In this document: positions 26,047-34,547 of the stretch, one piece after another
Position numbering within the stretch: position 1 is the stretch's first letter
How the letters are laid out: the number at the start of each line of letters is the position of its first letter
NCBI GenBank assembly: GCA_001769505.1
Contig: MEOF01000058.1
Location: 1-61,138 of the forward strand
DNA length: 61,138 nt
Reading direction: 5' to 3'
Origin: Bacteroidetes bacterium GWF2_33_38
GTDB lineage: Bacteria > Bacteroidota > Bacteroidia > Bacteroidales > GWF2-33-38
Made by a program: the position numbers and the translations under genes
The notes under the pieces: model-generated
Told to the model about the DNA's origin: nothing
The model's input: only the letters and a program-made list of their open reading frames with translations
Databases searched by the model: none

Positions 26047-26298
26047 ATGGATATAAATATTGAATCAAGAAAATTAAATTTAATCCGCTGGATAACAGGA
26101 TTGAGAGATGAAGTAACATTATCTCAATTAGAAGTATTTGTTAAAGAAAATTCCTCAAATAACATTTTAGAGCTTTCCGAAGAAATGAAAAAAGCGGTTG
26201 ATGAAGCGTTGGATTCACTTGATGCTGGTAAAGGTATATCACACAAGCAAGTCATGAAAAATGCTCAAAGCAAATACCCTAATCTAAAATTTGCTTAA
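26047..26298 (+). CDS. Antitoxin of a RelE/ParE-type toxin-antitoxin pair
   Basis: 83 residues, helical and acidic. The first half (LNLIRWITGLRDEVTLSQLEVFVKE) recurs in Bacteroidota antitoxins of RelE/ParE operons; the C-terminal part ending in a Lys-rich segment probably wraps the toxin. No canonical ribbon-helix-helix motif is evident to me. The stop overlaps the toxin ATG by one base (TAATG), the usual coupled order antitoxin then toxin. It probably also binds its own promoter region. Confidence 0.75.
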   Translation: MDINIESRKLNLIRWITGLRDEVTLSQLEVFVKENSSNNILELSEEMKKAVDEALDSLDAGKGISHKQVMKNAQSKYPNLKFA

Positions 26299-26591
26299 TG
26301 AGAAAGGTAACTTGGTCGAAGGAATCGGAATATGATTTTGACGATAACATTGAATACCTTATAAGAAAATGGACTGAGAAAGAAGCTCAAAATTTTATTG
26401 ACAAAGTAAATGAAATTGTAGATATATTAGAAAAAGGGAATGCTGAGTTTAAAAAGACAGACTATAAGGATTTAAGAGCAGTAACAGTTACCAACCAAAT
26501 AATATTGTTATATAGGACAAAATCGAAAAAAGAAGTTGAAATAGTTAGATTTTGGAATACGTATCAAGACCCCAAAAAATTAAAAGATTAG
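26298..26591 (+). CDS. RelE/ParE-superfamily toxin
   Basis: 97 residues with the RelE/ParE fold pattern: an N-terminal strand (KVTWSKESEYDFDDNIEYL), two helices, then strands with DLRAVTVTNQIILLYRTK and a C-terminal VEIVRFWNTYQDPKKL. The final F/W-x-x-R/Q-x-P segment is typical of the family. RelE members cut ribosome-bound mRNA and ParE members poison gyrase; the sequence alone does not separate them here. Confidence 0.85.
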   Translation: MRKVTWSKESEYDFDDNIEYLIRKWTEKEAQNFIDKVNEIVDILEKGNAEFKKTDYKDLRAVTVTNQIILLYRTKSKKEVEIVRFWNTYQDPKKLKD

Positions 26592-26650
26592 TCTCCGTTA
26601 ATCGTAGTTTGCAAAACGATTATATATTTTTGTAGCATTTCCCTTCCCAT

Positions 26651-26674
26651 CAGTGTCTCCTGCAAGGGACACTG
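26651..26674. repeat. Hairpin CAGTGTC/GACACTG after the toxin gene
   Basis: A perfect 7-bp stem around a 10-base loop, just left of the right-hand direct repeat. There is no T-tract, so a terminator role is weak. Confidence 0.45.
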
Positions 26675-26677
26675 CGT

Positions 26678-26726
26678 AATTGAACGCAGTGTTCAAAGGA
26701 ATTGAAACTCTGTTTGAAAAAATTAC
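26678..26726 (+). repeat. Direct repeat bracketing the toxin-antitoxin pair, right copy
   Basis: Same orientation as 25745-25795, with about 90 percent identity by eye. It reaches four bases into the 3' end of the DUF3820 gene, including its stop codon. Confidence 0.7.
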
Positions 26727-26959
26727 ATTCGATTTCTTAAGGGTTTTAATAAATATTCCAATCCATTTAATTTAATTTCGTAAAGTGTTGCAAGTAGCAT
26801 TCCTAATTTCCCTGCAGGAAAACCTTTTTTGTAAAACCAAACCAAATAAGGTTCGGGTAAGTCGCATAAAATCCAACCTTTATATTTCCCAAAAGGCATT
26901 TTCATTTGAACAAGTTCGATAAGTAGATTCGGGTTTAATAAATTCTCTGAGTTTTCCAT
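26723..26959 (-). CDS. DUF3820 family protein
   Basis: 78 residues with the family motif MPFGKYKGWILCDLPEPYLVWFYKKGFP (split here: MPFGKYKG near residue 20, LPEPYLVWF after it) and a conserved C-terminal LGMLLATLYEIKLNG. DUF3820 proteins are small and cytoplasmic; some nuclease-associated proteins carry the same FGKYKG motif. Function unproven. Three bases separate it from birA upstream, so it is probably cotranscribed with it. Its stop codon lies in the right-hand direct repeat. Confidence 0.85.
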   Translation of the reverse strand: MENSENLLNPNLLIELVQMKMPFGKYKGWILCDLPEPYLVWFYKKGFPAGKLGMLLATLYEIKLNGLEYLLKPLRNRM

Positions 26960-26962
26960 TTC

Positions 26963-27709
26963 TTATTTATTAACCAACATTTTAACCTCATGGTGTTGAA
27001 AAGCCACACGTTTATTATTGAATTCCAGAATTAGACATCCAATGTCGTCAACACCTTTAATTTTTGCATCAAAAGTCTGTTTTTCGCTTTTAAATTTTGC
27101 TGTTTCATTGAGTTTGTACATTTGTTTGTGATAGGCATAATCGATTAATTCATAATTTTGCTTGTTTAACATCTCTAGTTGAACATTAAATTCGGCGATT
27201 AAATCAGCTAAAATTTTCTTAAGATTGTGTTCGTTTTTTGTGTATTGCTTCAACGAAATTGGATTGGGCAATGAATCAGAAAAATATTCCTGATTTATGT
27301 TAATCCCAATTCCTACAATGCTTTCGTGAATATATTTGTCGAAAAGAGTATTTTCAATTAAAATTCCTGCAATTTTTTTATCACCAATATAAATATCGTT
27401 TGGCCATTTAATTTTAACATCTTCGGAATAGGAACTCAAATAATTACAAATAGCGACCGAAATTATTTTTGAAATTTCGAATTGCTTAACCACTTCAAGC
27501 TTTTGGGGAAAAATTATAAAGCTAAATGTTAAATTTTTACTTTTCTCGCTTTCCCAACAATTTTTTCCTTGTCCTCTCCCTTTTGTTTGCTCTGCAGCCC
27601 AAACCAACGAACCATTATGTTCCGATTTTCCTGATAAATTTTCTCTAATCCAACGATTGGTGGAATCAACTTTTTCTTCAAAAATAATTTTACGACCAAT
27701 TATATTCAT
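26963..27709 (-). CDS. birA: Biotin--[acetyl-CoA-carboxylase] ligase
   Basis: 248 residues, BPL/LPL catalytic domain: ATP/biotin loop GRGQGKNCWESE near residue 50, KWPNDIYIGDKKIAGILIEN near 105-125, and GIGININQ near 148. There is no N-terminal helix-turn-helix, so this is the monofunctional ligase rather than the E. coli-type repressor. It attaches biotin to carboxylase carrier subunits. Divergent from rsfS, whose promoter lies in the short space between them. Confidence 0.93.
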   Translation of the reverse strand: MNIIGRKIIFEEKVDSTNRWIRENLSGKSEHNGSLVWAAEQTKGRGQGKNCWESEKSKNLTFSFIIFPQKLEVVKQFEISKIISVAICNYLSSYSEDVKIKWPNDIYIGDKKIAGILIENTLFDKYIHESIVGIGININQEYFSDSLPNPISLKQYTKNEHNLKKILADLIAEFNVQLEMLNKQNYELIDYAYHKQMYKLNETAKFKSEKQTFDAKIKGVDDIGCLILEFNNKRVAFQHHEVKMLVNK

Positions 27710-27759
27710 CTATTGATATTTTATTGCATTTCTTAACATTTAAAAATAGTAAATTTAAT

Positions 27760-27767
27760 TACATTTG
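27760..27767 (+). promoter_or_regulatory. -7 box TACATTTG of the rsfS-ftsH operon
   Basis: TACATTTG fully matches TAnnTTTG. Transcription would begin near 27773, downstream of the ATG at 27724, so it decides the rsfS start in favour of the TTG at 27793. Confidence 0.55.
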
Positions 27768-27792
27768 TAAAAATATATTTAAACGAAGAATT

Positions 27793-28155
27793 TTGAAAAA
27801 AGATACTGATAAGCTAGTTAAAGCAATTGTTGAAAGCATGCAAGAAAAAAAAGCCCATCAAATCGTTAGTCTCGATTTATCGGGCATTCCCAATACGGTT
27901 AGTAATTATTACGTAATATGCCATGCCGATTCTAATGTTCAGGTTAATGCAATAGCCGATTTTGTTGAACGAAACACAAAAGAAAAACTTAAAGAACGAG
28001 TTTGGCACAAAGAAGGTCATAATAACGCTGAATGGATTTTATTGGATTACAGCAATGTTATTGTTCATATTTTTCAACGTGAACAACGCGAACGCTTTAA
28101 TATAGAAGGCTTGTGGGCAGATGCAAAAATTAAAACGTATAAAGAATTGAGTTAA
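27793..28155 (+). CDS. rsfS: Ribosome silencing factor RsfS
   Basis: About 120 residues from the TTG at 27793 (MKKDTDKLVKAIVESMQEKK). The frame runs back to an ATG at 27724, but those 23 residues are unlike the family and overlap the -7 box. RsfS/Iojap motifs are clear: VSLDLSGIPNTVSNYYVICHADSN, then HKEGHNNAEWILLDYSNVIVHIF and ERFNIEGLWADA. RsfS binds L14 on the large subunit and blocks joining under starvation. First gene of the rsfS-ftsH-LUD-DUF2007-cdsA-psd operon. Confidence 0.93.
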   Translation: MKKDTDKLVKAIVESMQEKKAHQIVSLDLSGIPNTVSNYYVICHADSNVQVNAIADFVERNTKEKLKERVWHKEGHNNAEWILLDYSNVIVHIFQREQRERFNIEGLWADAKIKTYKELS

Positions 28156-28165
28156 ATCAAAAAAA

Positions 28166-30157
28166 ATGGCAGAAAATAATACAAACAAAAAAATAGAAAA
28201 ACCAAAATTTAATATTTATTGGCTTTATGCAATAATATTTATTATTATAATCGGAATTCAATTTATGAATTTCGGCGATAACATGAAACAAACTACTTGG
28301 AATGTTTTTGAACAAAAAATGCTTCAGTCCGACGATGTTGAAAAAGTTGTTGTAATAAATCAAAAAATTGTCGAAATCTATATCAAAAAAGAAAAACTTG
28401 GCGATGCAAAGTATAAAGAAATTGCAGAAAAAGGTTTTAGTGCCATACCTACGACAGGACCACACTACTTTTTCAAAATAGGAGACGTTCGTTACTTTCA
28501 AGAAAAAATGGACTCATTCCCAACGGTTTCGGTTCAGCATGAAGAACGTACAGACTACCTCCGAGATATGTTTTCGTGGTTGTTACCAATTATTGTTATT
28601 GTAGCCATTTGGATGTTTTTTTTCAGAAAAATGAGCGGAGGCAGCGGTGGCGGAGGTCAAATATTTAACATTGGAAAATCAAAAGCACAAATATTTGATA
28701 AAGAGTCGAATACAAATATTAATTTTAAAGATGTTGCCGGACTTGAAGAAGCAAAAGTAGAAATAAAAGAAATTGTTGACTTTTTAAAAAATCCTAAAAA
28801 ATATACCGATCTAGGTGGTAAAATTCCTAAAGGAGCTTTATTGGTGGGTCCTCCGGGTACGGGAAAAACTTTGTTGGCGAAAGCCGTTGCTGGAGAAGCA
28901 AACGTACCATTCTTTTCTATTTCGGGTTCCGATTTTGTCGAAATGTTTGTTGGAGTAGGAGCGTCGAGGGTTAGAGATTTGTTTAAACAAGCCAAAACCA
29001 AATCGCCTTGCATTGTGTTTATCGACGAAATCGACGCAGTTGGACGAGCTAGAGGTAAGAATCCTAATTTTGGTTCAAACGACGAAAGAGAAAATACGCT
29101 AAATCAACTTTTGACCGAAATGGACGGTTTTGGAACAAATAGTGGCGTAATTATTTTGGCCGCTACCAATCGTGCCGATATCCTCGACAGAGCTTTATTA
29201 CGAGCAGGGCGTTTCGATCGTCAAATTCATGTTGAACTTCCCGATTTGAATGAACGACGAGATATTTTTAAAGTTCACATGAAGCCTTTAAAAGTATCAT
29301 TGCAAATAGACGGAAACTTTTTAGCAAAACAAACTCCTGGATTTTCAGGAGCTGATATTGCAAATGTTTGTAACGAATCGGCTTTAATTGCTGCACGAAA
29401 CGGAAAAAAAGAAATCGAAAAACAAGATTTTCTTGATGCAATCGACAGAATTATAGGCGGTCTAGAGAAGAAAAACAAAATTATATCTCAGGAAGAAAAA
29501 CGAACCATTGCATTTCATGAAGCAGGTCATGCAACAACAAGTTGGTTATTGGAACATGCAAGTCCTCTGATAAAAGTTACGATTATTCCTAGAGGAAAAG
29601 CATTAGGAGCAGCGTGGTACTTACCTGAAGAACGTCAAATATCTACAACAGAGCAAATTCTTGATGAAATGTGTGCAACTCTAGCGGGCAGAGCTTCTGA
29701 AGAACTTGTTTTCGGAAAAATATCCACTGGTGCATTGAATGATTTAGAAAGAGTCTCAAAAATGGCTTACGCAATGGTTTCGTTTTATGGAATGAATAAA
29801 GAAGTAGGAAACTTAAGCTATTACGATTCTTCAGGTCAAAGCGAGTATTCGTTTTCAAAACCATATAGTGAAAAAACAGCCGAATTAATTGACAAAGAGG
29901 TTTCAAAAATTGTTGCCGGACAATTTGAACGAGCAAAATTAATATTGTCAGAAAATAGAGAAGGACTGATTACCTTGTCGGAAAAATTACTCGAGAAAGA
30001 AGTGATTTTTAGCGAGGATTTGGAAGCTATTTTTGGAAAAAGAAAAAATGCAAAACACGAAGACGAACCAATTGTGATAAAGATTGAAGACGAATCAGAA
30101 AAATTAGTTTCATCTGAACAAGTGGCTAGTGTTGAAGAATCAACAAAAAATGAGTAA
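28166..30157 (+). CDS. ftsH: ATP-dependent zinc metalloprotease FtsH
   Basis: 663 residues: two membrane helices (about 17-35 and 140-158) flanking a periplasmic domain, a Gly-rich linker (GGSGGGGQ), AAA+ domain with Walker A GPPGTGKT (228-235), Walker [13 protein letters not shown] and second region of homology [20 protein letters not shown], then the M41 protease domain with zinc site HEAGH (451-455). Degrades membrane and regulatory proteins. Ten bases after rsfS; its last codons overlap the LUD gene by eight bases. Confidence 0.97.
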   Translation: MAENNTNKKIEKPKFNIYWLYAIIFIIIIGIQFMNFGDNMKQTTWNVFEQKMLQSDDVEKVVVINQKIVEIYIKKEKLGDAKYKEIAEKGFSAIPTTGPHYFFKIGDVRYFQEKMDSFPTVSVQHEERTDYLRDMFSWLLPIIVIVAIWMFFFRKMSGGSGGGGQIFNIGKSKAQIFDKESNTNINFKDVAGLEEAKVEIKEIVDFLKNPKKYTDLGGKIPKGALLVGPPGTGKTLLAKAVAGEANVPFFSISGSDFVEMFVGVGASRVRDLFKQAKTKSPCIVFIDEIDAVGRARGKNPNFGSNDERENTLNQLLTEMDGFGTNSGVIILAATNRADILDRALLRAGRFDRQIHVELPDLNERRDIFKVHMKPLKVSLQIDGNFLAKQTPGFSGADIANVCNESALIAARNGKKEIEKQDFLDAIDRIIGGLEKKNKIISQEEKRTIAFHEAGHATTSWLLEHASPLIKVTIIPRGKALGAAWYLPEERQISTTEQILDEMCATLAGRASEELVFGKISTGALNDLERVSKMAYAMVSFYGMNKEVGNLSYYDSSGQSEYSFSKPYSEKTAELIDKEVSKIVAGQFERAKLILSENREGLITLSEKLLEKEVIFSEDLEAIFGKRKNAKHEDEPIVIKIEDESEKLVSSEQVASVEESTKNE

Positions 30158-30794
30158 CACTCAAGCAAGAGATATTATTTTTGATAAAATTAAAAGTGCA
30201 TTAATTCACAAAATCAAAGGCACTAAATATTCTTACAATAAGAATGTTAATGACATTTTTGAAAATCAAAATAATTCTCTCGAATTAACTTTTGCTGAAG
30301 AATTCAATAAAATCAATGGGAAGTTTATTTTTTGTATCGATACTAAAGATTTTAACGAAAATATAAAACTCTTATTCAAACAATCGAAATGGACGAGTTT
30401 ATATTGCGTTGATAAAGAATTACAGAAGATTTTAACATCTGCCGAAATCCCTTTTTCTTCTAGCGAAAACGATTTTTACGACATGGAGGCAGGATTTACC
30501 GGATGTGAATATTTGATTGCAAGAACAGGCAGTGTATTAGTTTCTTCAGCACAATCGTCGGGCAGAAGAATATACTCATATTCTCCAAACCATATTGTAT
30601 TTGCAAAAACATCACAACTTGCTTACGATGCAGGCGAAGCAATGCGTTTACTTATTCAAAAATACGACAATCAATTACCCTCGATGATATCGATGATTTC
30701 AGGACCAAGTCGTACAGCCGATATTGAAAAAACACTAATTATGGGGGCTCATGGACCGAAAAATATTTTTGTTTTCTTAATAAATAATCAATGA
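30150..30794 (+). CDS. LUD-domain protein (LutC/YkgG-like)
   Basis: 214 residues from the ATG at 30150 (an upstream frame start at 30129 lies well inside ftsH). LUD signature: YDMEAGFTGCEYLIARTGS, then YSPNHIVFAKTSQLAYD and GPSRTADIEKTLIMGAHGP near the C-terminus. LutC is part of the LutABC lactate-oxidation complex, but no lutA or lutB is nearby, and this gene order (ftsH-LUD-DUF2007-cdsA) is typical of Bacteroidota. The job may thus differ from lactate use. Overlaps ftsH by 8 bases and the next gene by 4. Confidence 0.85.
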   Translation: MSNTQARDIIFDKIKSALIHKIKGTKYSYNKNVNDIFENQNNSLELTFAEEFNKINGKFIFCIDTKDFNENIKLLFKQSKWTSLYCVDKELQKILTSAEIPFSSSENDFYDMEAGFTGCEYLIARTGSVLVSSAQSSGRRIYSYSPNHIVFAKTSQLAYDAGEAMRLLIQKYDNQLPSMISMISGPSRTADIEKTLIMGAHGPKNIFVFLINNQ

Positions 30795-30997
30795 TGAAAA
30801 ATTGGGTTTTAATTCATACTTTTGCACAGAATTACTTGGCTGTAATAGCTAAAGAAGTTTTGGAAGATAATAACATTGATGCAAATATTTTTAGCAGAAT
30901 CGATTCATCTTATTCACATTTAAGTGAATTTGAAATTTACGTAAAACCCGAAGATGAATCGAACGCAAAAGAATTAATTAGCAAAATTGAAAATTGA
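30791..30997 (+). CDS. DUF2007 domain protein
   Basis: 68 residues: WVLIHTFAQNYLAVIAKEVLEDNNIDANIFSRIDSSY...FEIYVKPEDESNAKELI, the DUF2007/putative signal-transducing fold of one ferredoxin-like unit. Starts in an ATGA overlap with the LUD gene and ends in a TTGA overlap with cdsA, so it is translationally coupled on both sides. Cytoplasmic, with no known function. Confidence 0.85.
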   Translation: MMKNWVLIHTFAQNYLAVIAKEVLEDNNIDANIFSRIDSSYSHLSEFEIYVKPEDESNAKELISKIEN

Positions 30998-31812
30998 AAA
31001 ACATAACAACTAGATTGCTTACAGGACTATTATTTGTAGTCGTATTTTTAGGCTGTATTTTTTTTAATAGATATAGTTTTGTTGTTCTATTTCTATTTTT
31101 AATCTCCACAGGTATGATGGAGTTCTACCGTACCGCAATGATTGATAGAGTTCGTTCACAACTTTTTTATGGTGTTTTTATTGGACTATCATTGTTTGCA
31201 GTAAATTTTCTATATGCTTCAAATAAAGTTGAAGAATCTATTTTTTTAATCCTGATACCCTTATTTAGTTTCGTTTTTATATTTGAATTATATTTAAAAA
31301 ATAAACGCCCTTTTACAAATATTGCTTATACATTACTGGGTGTTATATACATTGCCTTGCCTTTTTCGCTCTTTAATTATTTTGTTTTTGAAGAAAAAAA
31401 TGCTGAAACAATTTATTCGTTCGATAAAATTCTGCTTTTCTTCCTTTTTCAATGGTCTTACGATACTTTCGCTTATCTTTTTGGAATTACTCTTGGAAGA
31501 AATCGAATTTTTGAAAGTGTATCTCCAAAAAAATCATGGGAAGGAGCAATTGGAGGTATGATTTCAACCATTGCGGTTGCCTATTTTATATCACCTTTTT
31601 TTCCGATTTTAAGTAGATTCGATTGGATGGTAATCGCAGGCATCATCGTTGTGTTTGGAACATATGGCGATTTGGTAGAGTCGCTTTACAAAAGAAGTAT
31701 AAATATTAAAGATTCAGGAAATATCTTGCCTGGTCATGGAGGAATTTTAGACCGATTTGATAGTACAATTATGGCTTCTCCATTTGTATTCCTATATTTG
31801 CAAATTATTTAA
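30994..31812 (+). CDS. cdsA: Phosphatidate cytidylyltransferase
   Basis: 272 residues starting at TTG (30994), in a four-base overlap with the previous gene. Seven or eight membrane helices and the CTP_transf_1 signature near the C-terminus: SPKKSWEGAIGG (about 174-185), GTYGDLVESLYKR and KDSGNILPGHGGILDRFDS (about 244-262). Makes CDP-diacylglycerol from phosphatidate and CTP. Directly followed by psd, so this operon carries the first and last steps of phosphatidylethanolamine synthesis; the middle step (phosphatidylserine synthase) is not in the window. Confidence 0.95.
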   Translation: MKNITTRLLTGLLFVVVFLGCIFFNRYSFVVLFLFLISTGMMEFYRTAMIDRVRSQLFYGVFIGLSLFAVNFLYASNKVEESIFLILIPLFSFVFIFELYLKNKRPFTNIAYTLLGVIYIALPFSLFNYFVFEEKNAETIYSFDKILLFFLFQWSYDTFAYLFGITLGRNRIFESVSPKKSWEGAIGGMISTIAVAYFISPFFPILSRFDWMVIAGIIVVFGTYGDLVESLYKRSINIKDSGNILPGHGGILDRFDSTIMASPFVFLYLQII

Positions 31813-31817
31813 TATTG

Positions 31818-32477
31818 ATGACAATTCACAAAGAAGGAAATAAAACAATTGCTTTAGCTGCTATCGTATTCGTTGCAACGGTAATATTATTTTATTTTAT
31901 TTTCAAAAATAATTCTACCATATTTTACATTCTTACTTCAGTATTATTTCTTTTTTTTATTTTTATCGTTTCATTTTTCCGAAAACCCACAAGAATCATT
32001 GAAGATATCAACGACGGGTTAATTTATGCCCCTGCTGATGGAAAAGTAGTTGTAATCGAAAAAACTAAAATTGATGAATTTCTTGACGAAGAACGAATTC
32101 AAGTTTCAATTTTTATGTCCCCATTAAATGTTCATATTAACTGGTATCCAATAAGCGGAATCGTTAGGTATTTCAAACACCATTGCGGAAATTACCTTGT
32201 TGCATGGCATCCGAAATCTTCTTGTGAAAACGAACGAACAACGATTGTTCTTGAAAACGAGAAATATGGAAATATTATATTAAGACAAATTGCTGGAGCC
32301 TTAGCACGACGAATCGTATCCTACTCTCAAGAAAATCAAAAAGTAACACAGGGACAAGAGCTAGGATTTATTAAATTTGGGTCTCGGGTAGATTTATTTT
32401 TGCCATTGAACGTAAAAATTCACGCCAATATTAATCAAGAAGTTAAAGGAAATAAAACCGTTATTGCAGAGTTTTAA
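31818..32477 (+). CDS. psd: Phosphatidylserine decarboxylase-family protein
   Basis: 219 residues from the ATG at 31818 (a TTG just before it is in frame). Two membrane helices near the N-terminus (about 12-30, 35-52), then APADGKVVVIEK, IFMSPLNVHINWYPISG, and the self-cleavage site in GFIKFGSRVDLFLP around residue 190; cleavage before the Ser would yield the pyruvoyl group. This is the short archaeal/Bacteroidota form. It converts phosphatidylserine to phosphatidylethanolamine in the inner membrane. Five bases after cdsA and last in its operon. Confidence 0.93.
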   Translation: MTIHKEGNKTIALAAIVFVATVILFYFIFKNNSTIFYILTSVLFLFFIFIVSFFRKPTRIIEDINDGLIYAPADGKVVVIEKTKIDEFLDEERIQVSIFMSPLNVHINWYPISGIVRYFKHHCGNYLVAWHPKSSCENERTTIVLENEKYGNIILRQIAGALARRIVSYSQENQKVTQGQELGFIKFGSRVDLFLPLNVKIHANINQEVKGNKTVIAEF

Positions 32478-32552
32478 CAAAATTTTAACAACTTAGATTA
32501 AATTAATGTTTCTTTTAACTTTTCATTAACATACATTTACTTATAATTAACT

Positions 32553-32560
32553 TAGTTTTG
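32553..32560 (+). promoter_or_regulatory. -7 box TAGTTTTG before the Cys-rich gene
   Basis: TAGTTTTG matches TAnnTTTG, 38 bases before the ATG at 32599; this suggests the gene is transcribed apart from the lipid operon. Confidence 0.5.
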
Positions 32561-32598
32561 TAGAGTTAAAAATGTTTATTTAATCAAAAACAAATATT

Positions 32599-32952
32599 AT
32601 GAAAAAACTAGCTTTAATTATTGGTTTAATCGCTTTTATTGGTTACTACGCAGTTCCTACAACTTCTTATGCTGATGGAATTGAAAAAACTCAAGTGGAT
32701 AAGAAAAAATGTGAAAAATGTGGTTCAGAAGATTGTGACGGAAGTTGCGAAGGTAAATGCACTTCAAAATGTACGCACAGTACCGATGCAAAAGCTCACA
32801 AATGTTCTAGCACTGATGCAACACACAAATGCTCTGGCACAACAAATGCAAAATGTTGCGATAAAACAAAAACAGATGCAAAATGCTGTGATAAAACTAA
32901 AGCAGATTCAAAATGTTGTGATAAATCAAAAACAGCTCCCGAAACAAAATAA
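32599..32952 (+). CDS. Exported Cys-rich repeat protein
   Basis: 117 residues: signal peptide (to about 25, TTSYADG), then a region with 14 Cys. The first part has CEKCGSEDCDGSCEGKCTSKC; the rest is made of short repeats, two of the form HKCS and three of AKCCDKTK (the last SKCCDKSK). The repeats look recently expanded at the DNA level. The pattern suggests metal binding (thiolate clusters) or a disulfide-rich periplasmic protein; I know no matching family. A bidirectional terminator lies just after it, then pyk on the other strand. Confidence 0.75.
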   Translation: MKKLALIIGLIAFIGYYAVPTTSYADGIEKTQVDKKKCEKCGSEDCDGSCEGKCTSKCTHSTDAKAHKCSSTDATHKCSGTTNAKCCDKTKTDAKCCDKTKADSKCCDKSKTAPETK

Positions 32953-32971
32953 AATAAGTGAATTTTTATAA

Positions 32972-33000
32972 TAAAAGCCACTGATTTTCAGTGGCTTTTA
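32972..33000. terminator. Bidirectional terminator between the Cys-rich gene and pyk
   Basis: A perfect 13-bp stem (32972-32984 with 32988-33000), loop TTT, A/T-rich on both sides. It sits between two convergent genes. Confidence 0.85.
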
Positions 33001-33023
33001 TTATTTATTGTAATCAATAAAGA

Positions 33024-34448
33024 TTATTCTCTATTATTCGATGTAAGCAAGTTTTGGACAGTGCTTATTTCTATAAACGAGGCTCCGTTTAATTTTCCAA
33101 AGTTGCCACCAAGAACGACTATTCTATCGTCGTAACCAATCGTTCCATTATCTAACATTTTATTTATCGAAACATCAACAAAATCTTGATTCTTAGCTAA
33201 TTCAATATAACAAGGATAAATTCCAAAAGATAGCGATAATTCGCGAACGACTCGCTTTGTATAACACATGGCTCGTACAATTTTTCGACCTCTGAAACCA
33301 GCAACATTTAAAACTGTTCTTCCAGTTGTTGTGTCAGCAAGAATCATAGTGCAATCAAGAGCTAATGAGGCTTCGACGGCTGATTTCGTTAAATATGCAG
33401 AGGTTTTTGTGCTGAATATATGTATTGGAGTTTCATGCATATCGCTACGAGTTTTTTCAACTTCAATAGCAATTTTATTCATTGTTTTAATTGCCTCAAT
33501 CGGATATTTTCCAAAAGTGGTTTCGCCACTTAGCATGATTGCATCAACTTTACTGTATATTGCATTTGCAATGTCGCTAACTTCAGCTCTAGTAGGTCGA
33601 GGATTTTGAATCATTGAATGAAGCATTTGAGTTGCTACAATTACGGGTCGCCGTTTTTTGATACATTTATTGATAATTGTTTTTTGAATACCTGGTATTT
33701 TTTCATACGGAATTTCGATGGCAAGGTCGCCACGAGCTATCATTACACCATATACACAATCAATTATTTCATCGATATTGTTAACACCTTCGTAATTTTC
33801 GATTTTTGCAATAATTTTAATTTTACTATTCTTTGCATCTAAAATATCTTGAATGTCTTTTACATCTTTTTTGTTTCTGACAAACGAGTGTGCTATGAAA
33901 TCAATATCGTGCTGAATAGCAAATTCAACGTATTTTTTGTCTTTTTCTGAAAGCGAAGGTAGTCCGAAAGAAACATTTGGAACATTTATACTTTTTTTAT
34001 TTTTGATTTTGCCTCCATTTTGAGCAACACATCTTAATCCTAGGTCTGTTAACTCTTCAACAATGAGTTCGATATCTCCGTCATCAATAAGAATTTGGCT
34101 TCCTATAGGAATTTCGTTGATGAAATTATTGTAATTTGTTTTAAGATTTTGAGCGTTTTTATCAGAAATAGTAATTTGTTCGTTTGTAATATAAACAATT
34201 TCGTTATCGTTTATTTCGAATTCATTTTCGACAATAGTTCTAATCTCAGGACCTTTAGTGTCGATAATCATTCCAATATCTTCTGAAACGCTTCGAATGT
34301 TATTAATTACTCGCAATGTATCTTCTTCGCTCTGATGTGCTGTGTTTAGTCTAGCAACATTCATTCCGTTGTCGTAAAGTTGTTTTATAAAATTAGGGTC
34401 GCAATTTGCGTCTGATATTGTAGCAACAATTTTGGTTTTCTTTTCCAT
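33024..34448 (-). CDS. pyk: Pyruvate kinase
   Basis: 474 residues, full length. N-terminal TKIVATISDANCDPNFIKQLYDNGMNVARLNTAH is the Bacteroidota variant (RLNTAH in place of RLNFSHG). Active-site segments: KIENYEGVNNIDEII, then VMIARGDLAIEIPYEKIP and VATQMLHSMIQNPRPTRAEVSDIANAI, followed by AIMLSGETTFGKYP; a C-terminal allosteric domain follows. Catalyses PEP + ADP to pyruvate + ATP. Its promoter (34516-34545) abuts the end of the upstream gene, so it is a single-gene unit. Confidence 0.96.
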   Translation of the reverse strand: MEKKTKIVATISDANCDPNFIKQLYDNGMNVARLNTAHQSEEDTLRVINNIRSVSEDIGMIIDTKGPEIRTIVENEFEINDNEIVYITNEQITISDKNAQNLKTNYNNFINEIPIGSQILIDDGDIELIVEELTDLGLRCVAQNGGKIKNKKSINVPNVSFGLPSLSEKDKKYVEFAIQHDIDFIAHSFVRNKKDVKDIQDILDAKNSKIKIIAKIENYEGVNNIDEIIDCVYGVMIARGDLAIEIPYEKIPGIQKTIINKCIKKRRPVIVATQMLHSMIQNPRPTRAEVSDIANAIYSKVDAIMLSGETTFGKYPIEAIKTMNKIAIEVEKTRSDMHETPIHIFSTKTSAYLTKSAVEASLALDCTMILADTTTGRTVLNVAGFRGRKIVRAMCYTKRVVRELSLSFGIYPCYIELAKNQDFVDVSINKMLDNGTIGYDDRIVVLGGNFGKLNGASFIEISTVQNLLTSNNRE

Positions 34449-34515
34449 ATTTAAAGTATTTAAATCGCTTATATTTTGATATTTAGATTTGTAAATATCT
34501 TCTTAAAAAAGCTTG

Positions 34516-34545
34516 CAAAGGTAATTAATCAGATGAATTACACAA
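34516..34545 (-). promoter_or_regulatory. Promoter of pyk (TTG-N19-TACCTTTG)
   Basis: On the minus strand TTG (34545-34543) is followed after 19 bases by TACCTTTG (34523-34516), a full -7 match at a correct distance. The pyk ATG is at 34448. Confidence 0.65.
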
Positions 34546-34547
34546 GT

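Noticed and set aside
25745-26726. GTTCAAAGGAATTGAAAC units resemble CRISPR repeats, which often end in GAAAC
   Set aside because: Only two copies, 933 bases apart, with genes rather than spacers between them and no cas genes in the window.
30150-30794. A lactate-utilisation lutABC operon
   Set aside because: Only a LutC-like LUD protein is seen; lutA and lutB are absent and the neighbours are ftsH and lipid genes.
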